A DNA stretch of 64,000 nucleotides from Eremothecium cymbalariae DBVPG#7215 (taxonomy: Eukaryota; Ascomycota; Saccharomycetes; Saccharomycetales; Saccharomycetaceae). Of the stretch, positions 19,321 through 29,289 are shown piece by piece. Location of the stretch: positions 124,001 through 188,000 of the forward strand of contig NC_016454.1 in the NCBI RefSeq assembly GCF_000235365.1. The letters run 5' to 3'. The notes below the pieces were generated by a model. It had not been told where the DNA came from. It was given only the letters and a program-made list of their open reading frames with translations, and searched no databases. The position numbers and the translations under genes are program-made. How positions within the stretch are numbered: position 1 is the stretch's first letter; each line of letters opens with the position of its first letter.

Positions 19321-22300
19321 TTAATGTTTGTTTTTAATGGCGTTTTTTTTGAATGTTGAATTAGTGATGAATTTTGTAGTGAGCCAGCGGCCCTGCTCTT
19401 TCCGTTGATGGACGGCGACGGGATTCAAGTCCCATCCTAACTTAATGTCACTGTCCACAGTAGAGCCGAATCGAGGGGTGACATAGCAGTATCGTTCCGT
19501 TGGGGAGAGGTCTATTGGTTTGAAGCCTTTTCCTGTAAGAGGTTTGCTGTAAGTGAGGAGCGAGCCTGTTCTAGCGACGTTTGCGAGTGGGGTACTTTTA
19601 ATATCACACAATGGCTTCATTCTGGTTTTTGGGGAGTGCGAGTTAGTATTGAGATGGAGTGAATGGTATACGAGATAGTTGGGGGGTTCTTTTCCGAGGT
19701 TAGTGATGACTGAGGACGAGTGAAGGTAGACAAAACAGTCGGCAATGTCGTTGGTACGGTGGGAAAGAACCGGGACGTAAGGTATATCCGTGATAGTTGT
19801 CTTATTGGAAATTTGGGCGTCGTCAGGGAACAATTTGTCCGCTCTTATGGCGATTTGGTCTATAAAACCAGAACAAACCATTTGTTTTAGAAGTTTAATC
19901 TGAATTTCACTAGGGATTGATGCTTTGAGGTCTTGTTCGGAGACATTGCAGGCGATATTTTCTTTTGAAGTGTTGGATTTGATGATATACATTACCTGCT
20001 TTCTTAATTTGCTAATTTCTTCCATTACCTTTCCTCTCAGGAAATGTTGTTCAATGAATTTGTTCTTCTTTTCTGGAGGGATATAGTCCATCGCACTAAT
20101 CACGCTAAGAAGCCTGAAGACGTCACTGTTCTTGTCAAGCTTTGAGAATTTGGCCTTACTTTTATAAAACTTGGCTCTTAATTCCCTTTGGTGCTCCTTA
20201 GAATCAGAGTTGGTGTCTTCAGCATCGTCATGTTTAATGCCTAATTCGTGTTCAGAAATAAATGGATCTCCAACGGATAATCCACTGACAATGGAGACAA
20301 CATATGGCAAACAGTCATGTTCGTTACTGACAAGCAGCATTTTCGAAAATCTGGGACTTAGAGGAAACAAGCTCATCTTTCTGCCATCTGCGGTTATCTT
20401 TTCCGTTTCATCAAGGGCACCTAAATACTGTAAAAGTTCCACAGCCTTGGCCAACGCAAAACTATCAGGAGGGGTTGGAAATGGGAAATTGACTACATTA
20501 TGAATTAGCATACTCTTCATCTGCAGCACAACGCTTTCGACTGGCATCCTTAATATCTCAGGGCGTGAAAACTGCTCGAAATGATGTTCATAAACAGCAG
20601 AAGAATACAAACGGTAACAGTGGCCAGGACCTGTACGTCCTGCCCTACCACTTCTTTGATCGGCTGAAGCCTTACTGATCCAATCAATTTCAAAGCTTTG
20701 AACACCTGTTGCATCATTATATTTACGTTCTTTCGCTCTACCACAATCAACAACGTACCTCACTCCAGGTATGGTTAGAGAAGTTTCGGCAACGTTAGTT
20801 GCAACGACACAAAGTCTAGACCCTTTTGGTGGATCCTGAAATACCTTCATCTGTTCCTTAGTTGGTAGTAATGAATATAAAGGTAGTACATATAAGGGAT
20901 CATTTTCTGATTGTCCTTCCTCCAATTCTTCCTCAAAACCTTCTTCTACATTATCTTCTTCATCTGTAGAATGTATGCCATCGTCAAATTCCTGATTTTC
21001 AACAACTTTAACACTGAAATCAATATCTTCTACTTCGACATCGGTATTTTTGGAGTCAAACCTCAGTATTGGGAGATCAGTATCCATTTCTTTTCTCCTC
21101 TTAGCATCCTTGGAAAATGGGAATTCTTGTCTTAGCTTTTGAACAAGATGTTTGATTTCTTGCTGGCCTGTCATAAAAACTAGAATTGCACCAGGTGGTA
21201 ATCTTCTGTGTATTTTACAGGTCTTTCTTAATGCTTCATCTACATAATCAGATGCTGTGTGACGAGCAAAGTGAATAGACACAGGATATTGTCTAGCATT
21301 AACTGTCAAAATTGGAGGTTTTGTATCAAATAATGTTCGATTTTCACTGAAATCAGATACTCTTAAAGTGGCAGACATGATAACCAACTTTAACCTCTTA
21401 TGCTTCGATGGGTCCTGGGCGTTTTCTTTAGCACGTAAACGAACACAACGACTTAACATACCAATTAAAATGTCTGTATTAATATTTCTTTCATGCGCTT
21501 CATCAATAATTATTGAAGAATAGTTATTTAACTTAAAATCATTCATCATCTCTCTTAATAAAACACCATCTGTCATAAATTTAATTCTGGTGTCTTTTTT
21601 CACCGAGGAATCAAATCTAATTTGATAACCAACTTTGGCAGAGTGATTACCTAGTTCTTTAGAAACACGGCTAGCCATAGACACAGCTGCAACTCGCCTT
21701 GGTTGCGTGATTCCAATTAAACCAGGTGTATCTGGAGAATCTGGATGACCATAACCTGATTCATACAAAAATTGGGGCACTTGGGTAGTTTTACCCGAAC
21801 CAGTTTCACCAGAAATAATTACAACATCGTTATGATGTATGGCTTCCATTATCCTATGTTCTTCTGCAAATACTGGTAATTGAATTCTAGCGGCCTGAAT
21901 CTCTTCAGTCCTTACAACGTTAACAACAAATGTTTGTCGCTTGGAGTTCATATCTATAGACATGTTTTCTTCCTTTAAACCGTCATCCAAGTCCTCTATT
22001 CTAATAATTGGTTCATATTTTAAGTTTAATTTTGGCATCTCATACTCAACATCATTTCCTTCTATCCTTTTAATTTCTTTATTAGCCCAATCCTTAAATT
22101 CTTCAGCATTCTTGGTGTGCTTAAATTTTTCAAGCTTCTTTGCATTAGTCTCTGAATATTCATTATCAGAATCTGATGTAGATTCTTCATCCTCATCTGA
22201 TTGATCTGAGGTTCTCTCCTCCGCAGCCGAAGTTTGAGATTCCGTTCTCGGGCTTAACAATGATACGCTTGCAGAAGCACCTTCACCTCCATCACTTTCT

Positions 22301-23121
22301 GAAGAAGAGTCGAAATCCATGGCATTTTCAATCTTATGTTTTCTCATTTCCTCCATTTCCACCCTCTGTCTCCAATTATATTTTCTCTGAGGAGCCTGAG
22401 TGGAGCCATTGACAACTTTGACATTTGAAAAGCCAAAACCAAAGCCAAAACCTCCAAATTTACTCGGCCTGTTATCAATAAATCCTCCAGAACGAACCTC
22501 TGTGTTGATTTCATGTTCCTCTAAACTATTTTCATCACCAGATGACGAAGGACTATCGGAGTCAGAATCTTTCTTCAAATCTTCCTCCAAATCTTCAGGG
22601 TGATCCTCTAACCAATCTTTAACGTCCCTCTCTTCATATAAAATTCTCTTGGTCTGCTCATCGCCGCGACCCTGTCGTTCTAATTTTAGCGCTTCGTTAA
22701 ATTCCTCTTTCTTAGTCTTTCTACCCTGTCCCAATTGTTTACTACTTGTTAGAATAGAGGTGTCAATTCTATGGCTTTGCAATTTCTCAATAAGCACTTT
22801 CTTCTCCTCCCTCTTCAGTTGATGCTCAATAAATTTCTCCAGTCTCTTCTTTTTCATTCTTGTCATCTTGGTCTCCTTAGGAGTGAAAAGTTCTTCCAAC
22901 TTCCTTTTCTTAAGTTTCTTCTCCTCAGCAGTTAAAGGCTGCAATAACTCAGTATTTGGATTTGCCTCCTTAGCTGGTATAGAGACTGGCTCATCATCCT
23001 CATTTTGCAATGAATCTTCATGCATGGTAAATTGCTTGTTCCTAACTCTTTTAAGATCCTTCAATTTGGCCATCTGGCCAGCTCTAGCCTTTTCATTCCA
23101 CCGCTTCCTATAAGTACCCAT
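19321..23121 (-). CDS. ECM16: DEAH-box RNA helicase Ecm16 (Dhr1)
   Basis: The 1266-residue protein equals Ecm16/Dhr1 (YMR128W, 1267 residues), the nucleolar DEAH helicase that unwinds U3 snoRNA from pre-18S rRNA in the small-subunit processome. Helicase motifs appear in order: GETGSGKTTQ (Walker A, near residue 435), TQPRRVAA, DEAHERNINTD, SATL, then a long acidic insert, VVATNVAETSLTIPGV and SADQRSGRAGRTGPGHCYRLY. The winged-helix, ratchet and OB-fold regions follow. The N-terminal 370 residues are charged, with basic blocks and Glu/Ser-rich acidic tracts. The start MGTYRKRWNEKARAGQMAKL is basic and conserved in type. The promoter carries a PAC box. Confidence 0.97.
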   Translation of the reverse strand: MGTYRKRWNEKARAGQMAKLKDLKRVRNKQFTMHEDSLQNEDDEPVSIPAKEANPNTELLQPLTAEEKKLKKRKLEELFTPKETKMTRMKKKRLEKFIEHQLKREEKKVLIEKLQSHRIDTSILTSSKQLGQGRKTKKEEFNEALKLERQGRGDEQTKRILYEERDVKDWLEDHPEDLEEDLKKDSDSDSPSSSGDENSLEEHEINTEVRSGGFIDNRPSKFGGFGFGFGFSNVKVVNGSTQAPQRKYNWRQRVEMEEMRKHKIENAMDFDSSSESDGGEGASASVSLLSPRTESQTSAAEERTSDQSDEDEESTSDSDNEYSETNAKKLEKFKHTKNAEEFKDWANKEIKRIEGNDVEYEMPKLNLKYEPIIRIEDLDDGLKEENMSIDMNSKRQTFVVNVVRTEEIQAARIQLPVFAEEHRIMEAIHHNDVVIISGETGSGKTTQVPQFLYESGYGHPDSPDTPGLIGITQPRRVAAVSMASRVSKELGNHSAKVGYQIRFDSSVKKDTRIKFMTDGVLLREMMNDFKLNNYSSIIIDEAHERNINTDILIGMLSRCVRLRAKENAQDPSKHKRLKLVIMSATLRVSDFSENRTLFDTKPPILTVNARQYPVSIHFARHTASDYVDEALRKTCKIHRRLPPGAILVFMTGQQEIKHLVQKLRQEFPFSKDAKRRKEMDTDLPILRFDSKNTDVEVEDIDFSVKVVENQEFDDGIHSTDEEDNVEEGFEEELEEGQSENDPLYVLPLYSLLPTKEQMKVFQDPPKGSRLCVVATNVAETSLTIPGVRYVVDCGRAKERKYNDATGVQSFEIDWISKASADQRSGRAGRTGPGHCYRLYSSAVYEHHFEQFSRPEILRMPVESVVLQMKSMLIHNVVNFPFPTPPDSFALAKAVELLQYLGALDETEKITADGRKMSLFPLSPRFSKMLLVSNEHDCLPYVVSIVSGLSVGDPFISEHELGIKHDDAEDTNSDSKEHQRELRAKFYKSKAKFSKLDKNSDVFRLLSVISAMDYIPPEKKNKFIEQHFLRGKVMEEISKLRKQVMYIIKSNTSKENIACNVSEQDLKASIPSEIQIKLLKQMVCSGFIDQIAIRADKLFPDDAQISNKTTITDIPYVPVLSHRTNDIADCFVYLHSSSVITNLGKEPPNYLVYHSLHLNTNSHSPKTRMKPLCDIKSTPLANVARTGSLLTYSKPLTGKGFKPIDLSPTERYCYVTPRFGSTVDSDIKLGWDLNPVAVHQRKEQGRWLTTKFITNSTFKKNAIKNKH

Positions 23122-23212
23122 AACTAATGCACTGAGACACTATGAAGCACTATATAGCTCAATAATTCACCTTTATTCAACCCCTTCTGGTGATGGATGT
23201 GGAATGGAAGAA

Positions 23213-23240
23213 GCGATGAGATCAAAAATGGTGAAAAAAT
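23213..23240 (-). promoter_or_regulatory. PAC and RRPE-like elements in ECM16/SAS2 divergent promoter
   Basis: GCGATGAG (23213-23220) is a perfect PAC core and is followed by GTGAAAAAAT (23231-23240), close to the RRPE. They lie about 100 bp upstream of the ECM16 start, a ribosome-biogenesis gene. SAS2 on the other side is not a member of that regulon, so the elements are assigned to ECM16 by inference. Confidence 0.7.
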
Positions 23241-23376
23241 ATCACTCGCCTTTTACGAAAGTGTACATTCTCCAGTTACATTACGTTTAGTCACATAGGT
23301 TATTTAAATATTCAATTAATAATACAGTAGTGCCTTGGTTTTTGAATGTTTAGCAGTTCTATGTTGTTATAATTAA

Positions 23377-24315
23377 ATGAAGACCACTAATAATGATGAA
23401 ATAGGAGATCTTTATGGGATTTTAGAGAAACCAAATATCAGGGAGGTGCAATTTGGTCTGGACAAGAGATTTAGGACTTGGTATGGTATTACTGTTTACT
23501 TTGCTAATGACAGAAAGTCTTTAGGTTACAAGTTCAAACATTCAGGGACCAGTGAAAGAAATCCTGAGCCGAATGGCGACTACTTTTGGCTAGATACATT
23601 GCTTGTTTGCGAGTACTGCTTTAAATACTATGACGAAACGGACGAATTCATCGCGCACGAACGATGTTGTCGGTATAAAAGGCGACCGCCTGGTAGAATC
23701 AAATACTTAAGCCCTGAGTATTCAATTAGGAAAGTGAAGGGCACAAAACATGAGTTGTTCTGTCAATGTTTGTGTTTGTTCACAAAGTTGTTCTTGGATA
23801 ATAAATCAGTCTATTTTCGAATGACGGGATACGAGTTTTACATTCTATATGAGACTAACTCGAATAAACCATTGGGATTTTTCTCCAAAGACCAGTATTC
23901 TTATAATAGAAATAATTTGGCGTGCATTCTGGTTTTCCCGCCATACCAAAGACGTAATTTAGGGACCTTGTTAATCGATTTCTCGTACAGATTGTCTAAG
24001 AATGATGGAATTATATCGGGTCCAGAACTTCCACTTTCCCCATTTGGATTAATTGGCTATCTAAAGTTCTGGTCATTTTCAATTGCTTGGCATATCACCG
24101 AAGGAGACCTTTCTGATAGGCATAAGATTTCTTTGAATACTATTTCAGAAGTTACTGGCATCAGAGTTGCCGATGTTCTCACGGTGTTGAAGCACATGCA
24201 ATGTCTAACCGAAAATGATGAAATTCTTTTGCCCGTGGTCAGAAGATGGGCAAAAGATCACAATGTTGAAAGGGGATTTATGCTCAAAGAGCAGTACTTG
24301 GTGCTTAATGATTAG
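23377..24315 (+). CDS. SAS2: MYST histone acetyltransferase Sas2
   Basis: The 312-residue protein is a MYST acetyltransferase that fits Sas2 (YMR127C, about 338 residues), the catalytic subunit of the SAS-I complex acetylating H4 Lys16. It has the C2HC zinc finger (CEYCFKYYDETDEFIAHERCC, residues about 78-99). The catalytic Cys lies in NLACILVFPPYQ, the acetyl-CoA loop is QRRNLGTLLIDFSY, and the acidic catalytic element is GPELPLSPFGLIGYLKFW. A short C-terminal helical region closes the fold. There is no chromodomain, which separates it from Esa1. The gene is divergent from ECM16, as the YMR127C-YMR128W pair. Confidence 0.94.
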   Translation: MKTTNNDEIGDLYGILEKPNIREVQFGLDKRFRTWYGITVYFANDRKSLGYKFKHSGTSERNPEPNGDYFWLDTLLVCEYCFKYYDETDEFIAHERCCRYKRRPPGRIKYLSPEYSIRKVKGTKHELFCQCLCLFTKLFLDNKSVYFRMTGYEFYILYETNSNKPLGFFSKDQYSYNRNNLACILVFPPYQRRNLGTLLIDFSYRLSKNDGIISGPELPLSPFGLIGYLKFWSFSIAWHITEGDLSDRHKISLNTISEVTGIRVADVLTVLKHMQCLTENDEILLPVVRRWAKDHNVERGFMLKEQYLVLND

Positions 24316-24387
24316 TTTTTGATTTTTTTTACACATCTTACGGTTGTAAAATTGTAATTATATACACACAATTTTTATTTAGGACAC

Positions 24388-27300
24388 TTAATTAAACAAC
24401 ATCTGAATTTCTTCAACCCTATTCTGCTTTCGCTTTTCTTCGTCCGCATCTACAAAATCTCCCAAAGACCTCTTTCTCTCTTGAATTCGTAGCATCTTTT
24501 CCTCAATACTATCCTCTACGATAAATCTGATGATTTTCACAGAGTTCAACTGGCCGATCCTATGAATTCTATCCATAGCTTGATCTTCCATACTTGGTGA
24601 CCACCAAGGGTCCATTACAAAAGCAGTTGAAGCACATGTTAAATTGAGGCCGACCCCACCAGCTTTCAAGGATATTAACAATATTTTAATCTTGCTCATG
24701 TCTTTAGTAGTGAACTTTTCAAGAACTTTGGAACGAGCAGCCAAATTCAACCTGCCATCAAATTTGTATATTTCTGCGCATTCAAGGGGGAACGCATGAT
24801 GTAATTCAGTTTCTAATATATCCAAATAGGAAGAGAATTGCGAAAATACAACAACTTGTTGTCCAAGGGAAGTATCAGATAGATATCTCAAATGCTTGAT
24901 CAATGCAATAAGTTTTGAAGATTTAGAGCCATAATCATACGGTACCACTTTTATACTATCAGATTTATTATCTAACCTTAAAAGCGTACTCGTGCTAATT
25001 GGTTCTCGACAGTTTGGGCAATTCGTGTCAATTTGCTTCTTTTTTGAAATTGAATAAATTCCATTATGCAGGATTCGCAAAAACTATGCCCACATTTGGT
25101 AAACACTACCTTTGCCAAGGGATTAATTGATTCTGAGGCACAAATGGAGCATTCAAAGTTCTGCGTTGAATCTTCATTAGGGTACATGTCATTTATTAAC
25201 TTTATTGTGGTTTCCAGGTCATTACCAGATAGACAAGGTTCATTGTGGTTGAGTATAGAACCTAAATCTAATGTATCATTGATTAACTGATTGCCTTGTA
25301 AATCTTCATCGTTTTCGTCATTCGATCCCAAAAGCTTAACGTGACAACAAACTTGTCTTAACCTTAATATGTGAGTCAGTATAGTAGAGTATTTCTTTAA
25401 CAAATCACCACGAACCAAACTTTCCTTAACAGCATTTTTAGCCTGATTTAGAAAATGTTTATATAACTCACTCTCATGTGCGCTAAATTGAATTTTCTCT
25501 ATAATGATTTCCTTTGGAGGTAAATCAATCAACGGATTGCCGTCAATATCTTTCATGGACTTCGTCCTACGTAATAAAACTGGATCCATAACGGCTTGGA
25601 TAACATCCAAGGCGGCCTTATAATCTTTCTTTTCAAATGGGTCAGAAACAAACTGCTTCCAATAACCAATTTGTGACCATGGTTCCAGATGTAAAAATTT
25701 AACCAATGTATACAGATCCTCGAGCCTATTGACAATTGGCGTACCAGTTAACACCCATCTTCGCCTACTAGTTAAGTTCATGACTGCTCTAGATGTCTTT
25801 GTGCTTCTATTTCTGATGGTATGGCCTTCATCGATTATAAGACGGAAATATTCAACTCCAAACAAACCTTCTGAGATCATATTCGAAGAATTATGGTGTT
25901 GTAGCTTACTCCATTCGCTTTGAACAATACCATATGTTGTTAATATAACTGTTGGGGGAGAATTAGTCTTTGTAATGATTGTTTTAATATTGCTTATGTT
26001 ACCACCATAGTATATCTCACAATGCGCGGCATCACTGGCGTTACATTTTTCAAATTCATTATACCATTGAGTGAGCAGCGACATAGGAACAACAATCAGT
26101 GTGGTTTTAGCTGCGTAAGGCTTAATATTTTGGCAGCAGTCAACCGCAGTTTCAGATGAATCCACAGTAACTTCATTCTTCAGAGATCTCTCTAGTATAT
26201 AATCAGAATCACATGGAACAGTGTTAATAAGGGCTAAAGTTGAAATGGTTTTACCCAAACCCATCTCATCAGCTAGAATGCCACCCTTGATTAAAGACTT
26301 TATAACTGGCTTTTCAATAGAAAACTGACCTGTGTGCAAGTTAGCGTAGAAAAAGGAATCCAAACCACAATATACAGGCAGCTGTTTTGAAGCTCTGGAC
26401 GCCTTCCAAGACCTATCCTTCGGCCATTGAAACTTCTTCCATAGCGGATTCATCATATCCTCATCTACATGCATCATACTATCCGTCGTTGGAAGTTTTC
26501 GGAATTCCATCTCTCTTCTCAACATCCATGTCAAACCTTGTTTCTGGTAGCGGCGCAGTTTTAACTTGAAGCACCCTTTATCGGGTTCCATCTCGGGCAA
26601 CATATTAGCAGAAGCAGAGGATTGAGCCATTCTATAAAAGTTCTTTAGTTGGTTCAAATCAAGATAGTTTTCTTGGGAATCAGGATTTTCTATAGTGATG
26701 ATATCCTCTAAGTCGTCCTCTTCAGAGATATCATAAACTTCTGGTTGTTGGGCACCACTTTGTGCGCCATAAATTGGCCTGATATTAACCATCTCAAACA
26801 ACTTGAGAAATGCCCTATTTCTAAATTCTAAAGCATGCTCCTGATCACTAGAATGATCCAAGTTAGTAGTTGTAGAACTGAAAGAGATACTGTTAGCATC
26901 CTTCAACGTTTTGTCTTCAAACAAACATGATGTAATAAAACAATCCAATTGAACTACAAAAGTATCGCCAACATGCATCCTATCGTTATTACAAAAGATC
27001 ATGGTAGCCGTAAAATCAATCACCTGTGAATTCCAAAAAATATACAATATTTCGGAAATATCTTCCGGCAACCTTCCCACTTCCCTGGATGTAGCCGAGT
27101 CGTAAAACCTTATGAACTGGGAAAAGGAAATCTTCTTCTTCTGCTTCAGGCCAATATTTTTCAACGCTTTTGGATTCGTATTCCTGAGTTCTAACTCACA
27201 TCCATATTTTAAAGATGAAACCGTTGGCCTAGTCGCCATCGCATTTACTTGAATAGATCCAAGGAACCTTCGCCATTTAATCGAATCCTTATGTTTTTTA

Positions 27301-27679
27301 TCCCCCAAGGCTCCTTGCCGTATTCAAATAAGTTCCTCTTCTTGGAATTCAGATCAGCAGTTCTAACGTCCAATGTTCCAGGGCCCTCATTTTTCATACC
27401 ATCATCAAAATGATGCTGAATAGCCTTAGCAACACCATCCACCTCCTGACCAAAGTCCATCCAATATCTAGCTGACAGCTCCTCACTTAGACTACCTAAA
27501 ACCTCCCTCAAACCTTGCATAAAATTTTGTCGAGCGTCCGCTTCCAATATATCTTCGTCATTTTGAACTGATTCGGCAAAGAGAGACGAATCCTTTTTAT
27601 CCAGCTGTAAGCCTAATTCGTCCTTGAAGAACCTAGGCCTCGGCTCCTCACCAGCTTGATCACTTTCCATATTTTTCAT
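24388..27679 (-). CDS. RAD5: Rad5 SWI/SNF ATPase and ubiquitin ligase, frame broken twice
   Basis: The locus encodes Rad5 (YLR032W, about 1169 residues), the DNA-dependent ATPase and RING E3 that polyubiquitinates PCNA for error-free damage bypass. Three open segments run in order: 27679-27245 (N-terminus), about 27306-24978 (HIRAN, helicase, first half of RING), then 25065-24388 (rest of RING and helicase C). HIRAN begins WRRFLGSIQVNAMATRPTV. Walker A lies in LADEMGLGKTISTLAL, DEAH-like box in IIDEGHTIRNR. The RING reads CSICAS...CGHSFCESC and continues CPNCREP across the second break. Motif VI is DRIHRIGQ. Adding one G near 27302-27306 and one A near 25040 would restore a single frame of 1097 residues. 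Upstream of ATG 27679 the frame opens with a non-ATG codon. Confidence 0.9.
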
Positions 27680-28095
27680 TATATTGCAAGCTGGTTTCAC
27701 ACGGTGAATCTCAAATTTCCTTTCTCAACGTCACCGCAGATGTTTGTTTGTCGGAAAGCAGGATAAATTCTACGACAGAATTAAAGTCCCTTAAAAATGT
27801 CATATGCCCGAAACTATGAAGAACTTGAACGTAAATTTGGATTAGCTTAGCCTGAAGGCCCCATAGAGCAGCATTTTTCACATAGTTCTAGTTGACAACT
27901 GTATTGGGTTTCAATGATGCAGGTTCAGTCTCTTTCTTAACTTGACTAAATTAAGAAATTATTATCGAAACGTAAGTTTGCTTGCTTGTGCTTGACTTTC
28001 GTTTTAGTTAAAAAATCATACAGCTAACAGCCCAAGTACGCATTGTGTACCTTTTTAGAGTTGACTCGCAGTCTAAAGAGCCAAGCAATTCAAAA
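27680..28095. promoter_or_regulatory. Divergent promoter region RAD5 / DLT1
   Basis: About 416 bp between divergent starts. The DLT1 open frame extends upstream to 28045 only with a GTG codon, so the region up to the ATG at 28096 is treated as leader. No clear factor sites or RNA genes are recognised. Confidence 0.5.
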
Positions 28096-29127
28096 ATGGC
28101 TGTTTACAGTGCTCCTAGATGGCTTCACCGAACATCATTAACCATCTTCTGTAGTTTACTGGTTGCATTTTCACTGGTTATGCCAATCGATTCTGTTGTA
28201 CAGGCTGCAAGGTCAGGAAAGAATGCGTTGAATACATCTGTTGTTGTTGGTGCTGTAGTTCTCACTGGTATCGTTTTTGCAGTTTTTGCTACTAGTAGAG
28301 TATTGGTGCATAGATCATGCATACAGGATATACCCAAACGATATATTCCGATAACCAAACATGACATACTCCATAGTGCCTGTAGGGATGAAATAACAAA
28401 ATGCATAGAGTTTACGCATAAATCTGGTAAAGATTTAAGGACTCCAATGCGCAAGGTTGTTCATGATGGGTTAGAACCACCACCAAACCCCAAGTTTCCA
28501 GGTGACGATACAATACCACCGCTATTGAACTACAAAACATGTCTCAAGGTGGTAGCAGATAGATTCAAGTTCCAGGGAATGTTTTTAAACAATTTAGATG
28601 CGAACCCAAGGATAGGTTCAACCTTCAGTCAGTATGTCAGAGAACAATTTAAATCTGAAGATGAGGCTCTTACCCGTCGTGTTGATGAGTTCATTGACTT
28701 GTATGAAAAGATAAGGTATAGTGATACCCCTATAAGGAGAGAAGAGTTCCTTAGATACATGGATATTTCCCTTTATTTCGTCGATCTTTCATTGATTATC
28801 GGTCACGAACACCCAGTTAATATTAATGAATTAGCTTATCCAGCATCTTCGAAACGGACGTCTGTAGCATCAAGTTCCAAACCAGGCACAATTTCAGGTG
28901 AATGCTCAGACTATAATGGAAGTGGAGATCTGATCCAAAATAGAAATTGGACCGCTTTGCAAAGAACTGGTAGCACTGGAACAGTAGCTATTAGGATAGT
29001 TTCAACTCAACCACCAGAGGAACCTGAATTTTATAGAAACGAACTACAAGATGCATCGGTAAGCTACATAAAAGGTGAGCACACCCCTTCGAGCGCTGGA
29101 AGCTATAACTCTGTAATAAGGCGTTGA
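28096..29127 (+). CDS. DLT1: Membrane protein Dlt1
   Basis: The 343-residue protein matches Dlt1 (YMR126C, about 342 residues), a membrane protein of unknown molecular function. Two hydrophobic segments lie near the N-terminus (TIFCSLLVAFSLVMPIDSVV and SVVVGAVVLTGIVFAVFATS). They are followed by the conserved stretch SCIQDIPKRYIPITKHDI and the block VHDGLEPPPNP (residues about 140). The region KVVADRFKFQGMFLNNL and FIDLYEKIRYS are also conserved. The C-terminal 80 residues are Ser/Thr-rich and disordered. The ATG at 28096 (MAVYSAPRWLHR) was preferred over an upstream in-frame GTG, because it gives the family length. Confidence 0.92.
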   Translation: MAVYSAPRWLHRTSLTIFCSLLVAFSLVMPIDSVVQAARSGKNALNTSVVVGAVVLTGIVFAVFATSRVLVHRSCIQDIPKRYIPITKHDILHSACRDEITKCIEFTHKSGKDLRTPMRKVVHDGLEPPPNPKFPGDDTIPPLLNYKTCLKVVADRFKFQGMFLNNLDANPRIGSTFSQYVREQFKSEDEALTRRVDEFIDLYEKIRYSDTPIRREEFLRYMDISLYFVDLSLIIGHEHPVNINELAYPASSKRTSVASSSKPGTISGECSDYNGSGDLIQNRNWTALQRTGSTGTVAIRIVSTQPPEEPEFYRNELQDASVSYIKGEHTPSSAGSYNSVIRR

Positions 29128-29235
29128 TATCAAAAGTACTACTATAAGTTTTTTTGTTTTACGTACCAGGTAACAATAATATCACAATTACTAAATATTT
29201 AATTTCTTTACTTGATTCTTTTGAAGTATAAAATT

Positions 29236-29247
29236 GGGGGGGGGGGG
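29236..29247 (+). repeat. G12 homopolymer
   Basis: Twelve consecutive G residues lie in the short convergent gap between DLT1 and STO1. In an otherwise A+T-rich intergenic region this is striking. Its true length may be uncertain because long homopolymers are prone to sequencing and replication slippage. Confidence 0.9.
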
Positions 29248-29289
29248 TAAAGGAGAGTTACCAATATTGTAATATACACAACTTTGCTT

